Shown here: one piece after another, positions 34,070 through 44,500 of the stretch
How positions within the stretch are numbered: the stretch's first letter is position 1
Layout: each line of letters opens with the position of its first letter
Assembly (NCBI RefSeq): GCF_001680005.1
Contig: NC_033559.1
Location: 1,240,001 to 1,304,000, forward strand
DNA: 64,000 bases
Reading direction: 5' to 3'
Origin: Plasmodium coatneyi
Taxonomy: Eukaryota > Apicomplexa > Aconoidasida > Haemosporida > Plasmodiidae
Translations under genes and position numbers: made by a program
The notes under the pieces: generated by a model
Told to the model about the DNA's origin: nothing
Databases searched by the model: none
The model's input: only the letters and a program-made list of their open reading frames with translations

Positions 34070-35585
34070 CTAAATGCATCCAATGAGCTTCACATTCGAT
34101 CCGCAATCTGAGTAGGTAACGCTGCATGGGTGGGGTGGAAGAGGTGAAAGGGGGGGCCATGACATGAAGTGGCGAAATGGTGTTGCCCTCCTGGGAGACA
34201 AACCCATTAATGCAATTATTTTTTCTCTCTCCCTTTAGCATACTTTTTTATCGTGAAGTTAATAATATCGTTGAGGGAATAAGTCTTGTTGTCCTTTATG
34301 AAGGTGTTCTGCGGGGGGAGAAGAACATGATAGATGGAGAAGCGAAAGATGTGTAGGGACATACACATAATGTTAACCTATAACCGTGAGTGAGACTGCT
34401 CTCCCCACGTAGCAGCACCGAGTTACGGCGCCTCGAATTGTTACATTTCTAGAATTGTAGGAGAATTTCTGAAACAGTTCCTCCGAGAAGGTAGCTTCGA
34501 TGATCCCAAAAACGTCCAGGTGAATCTTTAGGGGTTCTATTTTGTTAATTTGGACCTCTGCAAAGGGGGTGAAAGGGGGAGTGGTAGGAGTTGTGTGTGC
34601 GTTTCCAACGATGGTCACAATATGGCAAGGTAGCTCAGCTGGGCTAATACATTTACTGTTTTGTTTTTTTGTTTTTTTTTCCTTTTTCTTCCCTCGCTGG
34701 TACGACGGCTTACTTATCCGGTAGTCCTCCTTCAGCACCAGAAGCAGAAGATTGAAAGTTATCTTCAAGAACATTACAGACGTGTTGCCATTTATAACTT
34801 TGGGCTCCTTCTCCTTCAGCTTGATGCCGTTGAAGCATATGGTGAATCCTTGCACGTCGTGGTTAGCCCTACGTGTAGGAAAAAAAATAAAAGGTGCAAT
34901 ACATGTGAACAATGTGACCTTCCAGCACATTATTCTCATAACGCATCTGCACAGAACCACAACGCTCTCCAACGTAGGGACGCTAATTCTTCTCATTACT
35001 TTAGCATAAAGTTGGAAAGGTAGACGCTTAATCCATCCTTCACATTGTTTAAGTATCTCGGTTGCAATTGGGCCACACAGCTAATGAGAATGGAAAATCG
35101 AAGCAGGTATGCGTATGAATCAATATAATGGTTCGAACACTTGCAGAGGGGAAGAATGTATTAATCTATGCACTTATAACAGTTTCTACATTCTTGTGCA
35201 GAGGGAAACGTCTTTACCTTATCCGAACTATGTTGAAGGTTTTTTTGTTAATTATTAGTTCTGAATTATCGTAAATTCTATCCAGCGTATTTTTTATGTT
35301 CATAAATTTGGACATATACATCAAGTGGTCGTACTCTGGAGGGGGGGGTAAGCGGGGGGAGAGTTAGCATATATGTGTAGGGCACAGTTTTACGTGGTGC
35401 AAAAATTGGATAGGGGACCAATCGTAGGTGACACGCATGCCTTGTTCGAGTGAAATGACATCCGTGTGGGTGCTCCGAACAAATACGTGGCAGCCCTAAC
35501 CTTCATTGAACTTGTTAATGATCTTCCCCAATTTGCTCGTTCTTAGTGCCTTGGACTTTTGAACATACCATGGGTTTTGGGCCAT
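34070..35585 (-). CDS. RPA43-like subunit of RNA polymerase I (7 exons)
   Basis: Seven exons fit on the minus strand: 35585-35501, 35335-35218, 35080-35000, 34868-34714, 34557-34427 (or to 34409), 34308-34244 and 34121-34070, giving 228 or 234 aa. RPA43 forms the stalk of RNA polymerase I with RPA14-type partners and contacts Rrn3. The match to yeast RPA43 is in the order of blocks. CVAQLQPRYLNNVKDGLSVYL resembles the LAP.YLNN..G segment. The RPB7-type N-domain (QGFTICFNGIKL) follows, then an S1-like segment (PLKIHLDVFGIIEATF). The end, INFTIKNVTYSDCGSNVKLIGCI, resembles FTVRNVH...V.GTLI. The 3' end of exon 5 is ambiguous because both GTAACT and GTGGGG donors keep the frame. RPC8 or RPB7 are less good alternatives. 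It diverges from the EMC10-like gene. Confidence 0.8.
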
Positions 35586-36492
35586 ATTACCACTCTACTT
35601 TTTGACGCGGGTGAATGGGAGCAAATTTGCAAATAGATTTTTCCTTCTTCGTTTCGCGAAACATCCTCACGTGGTTGCTTCGTGCATATGCAGGTTTATT
35701 TATAATGATATGCTTGTATTTGTAACGTCATGTAGGTAGGCGGTGGTGAGAGAAGCACGCTAATCCTTTTCTCCTTCCGTTCAAGAATGGGTTACATATA
35801 TAATGTAGCTCTCTACCTGCCCTTTAAAATGCGTTCACAGTGAAAAAGAGCGTTGCTCCACAGATCATTATGTTGTATATATACACCTCTCATGATGTTA
35901 ATCTTTACATGCAAAAATGGAGCATCCTTTTTTAGGGGGAGAATAATAATTTCGACGTGCCCCTCAAGGGATCTCCTATAAATATACTGTTGGTACACAG
36001 AGCGATTGCAACACGTAAACACGTGATTTTTGCTTCGTTCTTTTTTTTCGCCTGAATGTTCATATTTTTTTGGCAATTTTTTCTGAACGGTTCAGGTGAA
36101 ATATGAACAAAATTGCGTCGTATGAAGTTTCATTTTGGCTGTTTTTTTTTTTTTTTTTTTTTATTCCCCCTTTTGCATAGAATGGATACATTGCATAGTT
36201 GTTTTTTTTCTGAACAGTGCAGGTAAAAAAATTGATTAAAATAGGCGACGCTTTTTTTTTTTTTCTCTTAAAAGAGTAGTGATGCCAAGTGTATGTTCGT
36301 GCAGTTCTTCACCTTTGTGACACTTGTTGGGCACATTTGGGGGGGTTCCCTTTTGCATCACTTCATCTGTGTCGCGGTCACCACCCGCAAGAACATCCCC
36401 TTTAATGAAGAAGGTACAACCGGAGAAGCGATAACCCCCTTAGCGCTATTTCAAGCAAACACACAAAAAAACAGAGAGGGAGCACGAGGAAG
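35586..36492. other. Divergent intergenic region between RPA43-like and EMC10-like genes
   Basis: About 0.9 kb with T-runs near 36141-36162 and 36252-36264. A 22-bp segment at 36352-36373 recurs upstream of P230. No gene is seen. Confidence 0.55.
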
Positions 36493-37168
36493 ATGGGGCT
36501 CAGACTCCTCGCCCTCCTCTCACAGGTGGTGCTACTGCTAACATGCGCACTGTGCAATAAAAGCATAATAGAACTGAATTATCAAATAAACACCCACGCT
36601 GGGGAAAACGCAAAATGGAACCAACTAGGACAATTCGTATTGAACAAAAATCAAATTTTCAACACCTCAAATGCGTATGAACAGGAGAAGGATAAACTCA
36701 TTGAGCAATTAAAAAGACCAAATTTTGACTACGTCCTATTTCAATTATGTGATGATGCAGATGAGAAGACGTGCATACAAACATATGTAGGAAAAAAAAA
36801 AAATTCAAAACGTGGATGATTTTTTCCTACTTATAGGATTAAATAATAACTACTTACCCTACATTTTAAACTACAGAACGAGTGAAGAGTTGGAAGAAGA
36901 CACGCAAATATTCTCGGGCATGCTGGCCGTTAAAGTTTTGTCCGTGTCTGTACCTATCACCATGGCTAACTTGAAAACGGAGGAGAATGTTGCCAAGCCA
37001 AAGGCCAAGTCGAATGAGCAACCTAAGAAGGAGAAGCCGAAATCTTTTATTCGCAAGTACTGGATTTATGTGGCCATATTTTTCTTATCCATGTCTATAT
37101 CGAGGCACTTCACGGACGGTATGCAGCAGGGAGGAGGACAGGTGAGAGGACCTGCCCCCAGTGGATAG
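36493..37168 (+). CDS. EMC10-like ER membrane protein complex subunit, single-base frame disruption at A12
   Basis: Two overlapping frames make one protein of about 224 aa. EMC10 is a luminal/membrane subunit of the ER membrane protein complex, which inserts transmembrane segments. A signal peptide (MGLRLLALLSQVVLLLTCALC) is followed by a luminal domain (ELNYQINTHAG...). Near the C-terminus, KSFIRKYWIYVAIFFLSMS resembles the EMC10 ending KSFFAKYWMYIIPVVLF. A Gly-rich tail (QQGGGQVRG) also fits that family. The frame shifts at an A12 run (36792-36803), and A11 would restore it. A GTAGGA...TTATAG intron was tested, but its phase leads straight to a stop. The identification rests mainly on the C-terminal block. 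Confidence 0.78.
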
Positions 37169-38591
37169 AAACTCTCCGCAGTTATCACTTCTCCTGCATG
37201 TCTGTAAATTTGCAGTACCGCTTTGGCGTTTTATTCGTCCGCCATGCGTTATTATTATTTTTTTTGTTCATCAAATTGGGCGTCCACATTCGTTTGGTAC
37301 CCTTTTCACTCGCACTGCACTGAGACCAAAGAGAAGGGATACGTGGAAGGTGCCCAATTGCCAACACGGCTTCTGCCCACTGTGTATACATTCGAGTGTG
37401 CTCGTGAGACCAATTTTTTGTGATAACAACTGGTAGCTTCCCCAAGGGGGCCTTCTCAAATTTAGGAACCCTTCCAAATGGTTAGTAGTAAAATGGAGGG
37501 AGAGAAGGAACATCAAAGGGCATTCCAAAATGGAACGCCAAAAGTGGGGGCCCAACGGAGAAGGTACGTAGCGCTTTTTTCCCCCCTCTGGAAGGAAGGA
37601 GGAAGAAATCAATCCCCCACGGTACAGCTCTGCTTCCCTTCCGCAGTGCCCCTATTAAGGATAGTCAAACCGCATCGCTCACAAGACAGCGGGGCGAACT
37701 CTGTCAGTAGGAGTGTGAAAGACAGGCAACCGAGGTGGAAGGAATGTAGCTTTGTTTTTTCTGTTTTTTATCCTTCCTTTTTATTCCTTTTTATTCCTTT
37801 TTATTCCTTTTTATTCCTTTTGATTGCTTTTTTTTTCCTAATTTTTTTATTTCTCCCTCACTCCACGTGTAGAAGTACCCATGACCCGTAACGCAAAGTG
37901 TGTGTGCTGCAATTTCTGTGCAAGTGGGTCATACGAACCTCTGTGTGCGTATCTACCGGTTCGATTGGAGGAGCTAGCCAATACTGGCATTAGGGAGAGC
38001 ACCTTGTCGATCGCTGCTTCACCCTGCGTGGTGCCAACGTGCGGACTTATCTGCCTTCATGTGTAGGTGAAAATTTCAAAGGTGAGTCTCATACGGTGCA
38101 TGTGAAGGATCCCCTGAAAGAAAGTGAATTTATAGAAAAAAAAAAAAAAAAAAAAAAAGAGACAAATAGCGGGTCAATTGGCTAAAGGGCGAAAGCAATG
38201 ATGCACGAACGAAGGAGTAAACCCTTACGGTAGACAAACTAGAATAACCGAGGGAGGTACAACGAGTTCGGCAACGAAGGAGCACCAAAGGAGAATCGCA
38301 TGTGCTAGCGGATGCGTAGGTATAGGAGTGTATGTGAGTGTGTAAGTACCTACGTGTGCTCCGCTGTTGGGGGAGAACGAACAGCCGCTCGTGTCAGCTG
38401 CGAAAGGGGGGTGGACAGCGAAGAGGAAGCAAAGGGGAAATTCGTGTAAACTTTTAGGTAAAATTTTGGGTAAAAATTAGGGGCAAAGTTAAAGACATCC
38501 TTAGAGACATCCTTACAGACAACGTTAAGGGGTAATCAGTGTTTAGGGTTTAGCAACACCGTTCACTGCTCCCACCTGCAGGACCGACCCG
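37169..38591. other. Intergenic region upstream of P230p
   Basis: 1.4 kb likely to contain the P230p promoter. It has a 10-bp repeat of TTTTTATTCC type (about 37768-37822) and an A-run near 38138-38158. Several short ORFs cross it, but none has a signature. Confidence 0.55.
37768..37822. repeat. 10-bp tandem repeat (TTATTCCTTT), about 5-6 copies
   Basis: Near-perfect copies of a 10-bp T-rich unit in the upstream region of P230p. Confidence 0.85.
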
Positions 38592-41500
38592 ATGAGCATG
38601 GCCAGGGGGGTGAGTGGTTTGCTGTTGTATGGCGTGCTGGTCGTGGCCTTTCTGGCCAGCTACGGCGGCGTGAAGCGGCTGCTCGGTTGGGGAAGCGGCA
38701 CAGTGGGGAAGGAGGAGTACATCTACGTGACAGATAAATGGAGGAGACGTGGGGAGAGCAAAGCCCTCTGCTTGTTGGTTCAAATTGGGTGTAGCAAAAG
38801 GGGAAAGGTGAACCAAACATACGACAATGAAGAGTATGACGCGAAGAGGAAGGGAAATTACGCAGAACTAGTGTTACAAAAAATAAGAATGAACAAAGTG
38901 AGGAATCTGTCAGACGATGAGACAAACGTAGAATTGTTACCATACGTTACTAAGGAAGACGAGAAGCACACAGTGGTGAATCTGTTCGACTACTTCGTTA
39001 AGGGAAAAAGGAGAGCTAATGGAAAAAATGAAATTTTCATAGGTCACATTTTGACTCTCCACAGGGTCGTAGTGATATGTTTCAAGCCGACATTAAATTT
39101 CTCCCACATTATTACCCAGCCTAGTGATGCTGTCCATAAAATGCTAACGGTAGAACATGGGGAAAGGTTGGGTTCGATAGATTACCCGCTTATATATTAT
39201 GCAGATGAGGCTAGCTGGGGTATGAAGAATGTTATGTCGACTGGGATTCTGGAGTTCTTTGCACCTCCATATACGAGAGAAGTAACTGATATTTTAATTA
39301 GATGTGCCAACACAGAAATAAATGAGACATACACATTTGAGGACTCGATTCAGATCCGCATTCGAATTCCTCGTAGTAGTGAGAAAATACTAGGTGTGAG
39401 TACAGACCCTGAGGATAGCGAATATTTCGAAAAAATAGCAGACGAAAATGTAGATGAATATAAATTTGGAAGCTTCAAAAATAGAGTGTTGGGGTTCAAG
39501 TTGGTAGATGCAGAACTAGATCCTGAGAACTGCTTCAAAGTGGTTCATGTGGACGATAGGGAACTTTCGCTAGAAATTGAATACCAATTTTCTAGGTGCC
39601 TAATATTGGATAGACCCGAATTTAAGCTCCGGTATTTTTACATCAATGACATACACTTTGAGGATGAGATTGAGTTTTCCTGCTCATTCACATATAAAGG
39701 GAAAAAGAAAAAGGTCACGTTTGGGGAAGGCGAAGTCGAAGCAGTCACAGACACGTACTTTATAGAACCAGACAAAAAGGAGTTCCAATACTTTAACGGA
39801 GTTCCCTACAAAGTTTGTCACTTCGAATACGATGAGGACAAAAAAAATTCTACACAAGTGTGCGAAAGGACTATTAATGAGTTCTCTCTTTTTATGTATA
39901 ATTGTGAAAGTATGGTCGAGGGGGTGGCCACATCAGAAGAGGCAGTACATACGGTGAAGTATCTAAATGCTACATACCCTTTGGAAAAATTTAGTGACAT
40001 CACCTTTTTCTCTAAGGATGTGCATATAGAGCATCTACGTTGGAAATTCCCAGACTACAAGTACTTTATGACGGCCTATATAAACCATGGCCCCCACCCC
40101 CTCATCATTGAGTGTGCTATTCCTAATAAAGAAAAGGACAGCTACCAACAGGCTAACATTCTCCTTTACGTACAAACGAACTTAAAAGATAGGACAGTCT
40201 CCTTTTGTGATTTTAGAAGTTCCAAATTTTATGATTATATGAATGCATATATCAAAGGGGATGAGTGCGAAATAAATGTCACGTCGAATACGAGCTTTGG
40301 ATTTAGGTGTCCAGCAGGAACTGTGAAGAAGCCGAGTTACTGTTTTACAGAGATGTACTACCTGGGGTACCTCTACCGGTTGGGGGATCTCTTCACGCAA
40401 AACATAGTTATCTACTCGTATAAGGATCCTAGTTTTTCGCTAGCCGCCTTCAACAGCAGCCTGAGCAGGTCCTACTCGTTCGAATGCTTCTGCGTCAAGG
40501 AGAGTGACCACAGTAAGATAGAGAAGAGGGTCATTGTAAATTACATAAATGAGGACCAACTGTATGATTACAATGCTATCCCGAAGGTGCCCTACGAATC
40601 TGTGATATCCCACCCGATGAAGACTCACCTTTGTGATTTCATGAAAAACAATTCAGTTCTTAAGCCAACGAAGAAGAAGCCAGTAAACTACATCTGTGAA
40701 GTTTTTCCAAAACCGATGGAATACATAGCCCTCGTCTGTCCTACCAACCTCATCGATGAAAAAAATGAAAAGACCCTCTCCGATTTGCTTTACGATTATG
40801 GGAAACCAGGAATAATTGATCAAATAAGGGCCTTTGGAAAAAAGAGAAACAACTACTACAAGTCCTTTCACCTGCCAAAGGATGCCCCTTCTTATGTAAT
40901 CAATCGATACATGCAAACGGTGAAAAGCATCGATGAAATGATCCCAGGGGCTCTAATCAAAGATACCGTTAGTATTAAAATAGCTAGAATAAAGAAGACA
41001 GATGCAGGGGTGGAAGATCCCTCTCTACCACCAGACGAGGAGGATGAAATTAATCAGATGTATGCCACTCACATGGGACTTCCAAACAGTATCCACCATG
41101 GACTCTTCATCTTTCAACTCCCTCCTTACATAAAACGAAACGCCATCATAGAATTTGCTTGCATTAATGATAAAACGAAAAAAATGGGCAACACAGGGAA
41201 TAATGGTATTATGTCTGTACACCTCAGGACAGAAGGAAGGGCAGTCCACGGATGCCACTTCTACAAGGATAAGGAGGAAAACAGTATTTTAAAAAAAAAA
41301 ATAAAAGTGGGTTCTGGTAAGGATTGCGTTGTGCAAAGTAATGGAGAAATCGATTACATAGGAATTATCTGTCCAATTCAGAGTGGGTTATATTTGACCC
41401 CCCCTGGATGTTTCCAAACGGCATACAACAGTTCTGATGAACTTGTGCAGCTCAGCAGTTACGATAAGGACTTCATAAACTTCACTAATGATAAGGGTGT

Positions 41501-44500
41501 CTCCTACTTGAAGATCCCGCAAAGCTTCGTTGGTCATCTGAACATATTTTGCTACTGTAATGAGGAAGCCCCACCATCGGAGGAGGAGGTGGAAGCGGAG
41601 GCCAGGTTAGTAGCACCCCCCAAAAAGGAGAACAAAATTAACATCGAGCTGAATACATCCAATAGGGGTATCACGAATGTACAAAAAATTGATCATCTCT
41701 ACGAGTCAGACTTCCTCATAGGGAACGAATTCATTAATAGGAGACCCACTCCAATCATGAGGAAGAAACACATTTGTGATTTTACCAGGGAGGATAGTTC
41801 CTTGGCTCCTCAGGATGAATTACCCGCCATAAATTCGTGCTTTGTCGATTTGGAGGAAAACCTAAGCCTGGTAGAGGTACGCTGTCCTAGAAACTTCAAT
41901 CCATCTCGAGCCGACCGGTTCAGCACCATGCTCCGAATGCGTAGTTTTGGCAGTGTTGCTGGTACTGCTGGGGTGACGACCCGAAGTGGGCTCCATGGTG
42001 CCCTCCCACTGGAGGATGAACCGCTAAGCGAGGAGGAACTTAGCAAATACAAGCAGATCAAGTATGTACCTGAAGAATATGAAGATGTAATGCATCTAAG
42101 TAGTAAGAAAAAGTTGCAAGACATCCTCCCCGGAACGATCATCCTAGATCGAAGTAAAAAGTTCGGAGAGAAGGGAAGATTCACTTTCATCACCCCGCTT
42201 ATAGTGAAAAACGACATAATTATAAAGCTCTTCTGTGATAATTCAGAAACGGTTATAGCGAATAAGAAGGGAAAAAAGGGAATCGTCCTTGTGAAAATTC
42301 CTAAAAGAGTAACGAAGAAACGGTTTTACGGGTGTGACTTCTCTGGGAATTCCAACAAGACCTTCTACTACTCTGAGGTGCACTCCCTAACGAATGACAA
42401 TAAGGAGTGCCACATAAAGCTGAAGGAAAATATCATCGTCAGTTTGAACTGCCCAAATGGAAAAATCAACCCAAACAACTGCTTCCACAACGTGTATATA
42501 AAAAGCACCATGGATCAAGAAAATGTGGAAAACGTGGAAAATATTTTTAACGACGTTAAGGTGATTAATACAAATTATCTGTTGAAAAATTCTTCTGCTT
42601 TTTTAATCATATCGAAGATGAGTAATACGAAGGATCTGAACTTTTACTGCACCTGTGAGGATTACGATAGTAAGAATGTGGGTACGATATTTTTGAACCT
42701 GCCCCAGAAGCAGTCTTCCACAGCGAAGGAAAAATACGCCTCAGAGAAGAAACTAATTATGGATGTCCCCCCGTATTATGCGAAGGACACTTACGTTTGT
42801 GATTTTACGGAGCAGCATTACAACGTTCTGAGTCGATCCAATTTAGACATGGAAAAACTGTTAAGTAAATACCTACAAAATATTCTCCTATACCAACACG
42901 ATGAGTTTACACACTTTAGCTTAAACTTTAAACTGAGAAAGGAAATTATGAAGAAGCAATACATAGAATATGTTAAGAAGCAGATCCAGCACTATCGGGA
43001 CAACCCCCCCAAGGTGGAAAACTACCCAGACCATACCCTCGTCTACAAGTGCAACATTGATTTAAGCGCATTTGATAAATTTGCGATTAAGTGTCCCTCC
43101 AGGGGGGGCACTCTCCCTCATGGGGAGGTAGCCTCTTCCCACAAAGTAGAGCATGTTATTGCACCCCGTCTGAATTACACGTCCAGTCTGGGTAATGACG
43201 CCACCTCCATGGTGAAGGGACTGAACAGTCTCCTCTTCGGAACTATCATTGTTAACAAGACGAATGAACAAAACGTCTCCTTTTTCGACAAGGGGGAACT
43301 CGAACTTATTATATCTCCCTATGCGGATTCGTCTAAGAATTTCAGCTTCTCCTGCGAAAACATGGGAGAAGATGGAACGAACCGCGTCATCGGTTATGCG
43401 TCAATTTTTGTAAAAAAAAATAACAATAAAATTCTGGGTTGCGATTTTATAGACCCCTCAGATGTTACCAACCAGCAGGTCCACTCAGCCACCTCTAAAG
43501 CGGATGAAGGAACCGGAGTGACCACTCCGTATGGAAATAATTCATTCGAATTTGAGATCGAACTGGTGGAGGGAAAAAACATTTACTGCAACATTGAAGC
43601 GATAGAGAATGACGTTGTTGGGTTTAGTTGCCCGCATAACTTTCTCACTTCCCCTGAGAATTGCTTCGAGTCGGTGCAAATCGAGGGAGTAGACAAAGAA
43701 CTAGAGACGCACAAGTTAGAGAGCCTTCTCAAAGGAGTACACATTCTAAAGAATAAAATATACGACGTTAATTATACCCCTTCTTATATTATCCTTCCGA
43801 AGAAGATACCAAAATCGATGAAAATATTTTGTACATGCAATTCTGTGAAGTTGATAAAAACGGGAATCATCCAAATTAACATAATTGGGGATGACTTAAA
43901 TAATTGGTTTAAGAAGGAAATAACGCACAATGTGTTTGCCTACGAACAGAGCAGCTACTTTTACGACTTTTCCTCTGGGCCGCTAAACATCAGCTCCGAG
44001 AATGTGCTTGACATCGGTGCACTGCCCACGGGGAAAAGAGCCAAAGGAAATCGTCACAAACTGCAGGGGGGCATATCAATAGATGGATCTACACCGAAGC
44101 GGGTAAGGGAGACAAAACCTAGCCCTGGAATCACCATCGTGGAGCTCCTTGACGTGGGAGAGGAAGAAGAGGAAGAAGAAGATGAAGACGATGATGAACC
44201 GGACGAAGTGGAGGAGGAGAACGTGTTAAACCCGATGCGAACAAAACAGGTGCACGAAATAACTGTGGCTGCATCCGAATTCAGCTCCGTCAAAGTTGTG
44301 TGTCCATTAAGGAATGCCCAACATTTTAGGCAGTCAAAAATAAGTCCAGAAAATTTCTTCGAATATGTTTACGTCACGGAGGACGTCAAGGATAATCGAA
44401 GCGAAGCGGAGAAGGAAAAGATGGTTATGGAACTGGTACAGGGTAAATCGAAAGATTCTGTAAATAACGGGGAAGAGGCAGATGGACCCAAGAAGAGGGA

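Noticed and set aside
38537..38551. Telomere-like TTTAGGGTTTAG sequence
   Set aside because: Only about two units occur, inside a P230p upstream region, so there is no support for a telomere or interstitial telomeric array.
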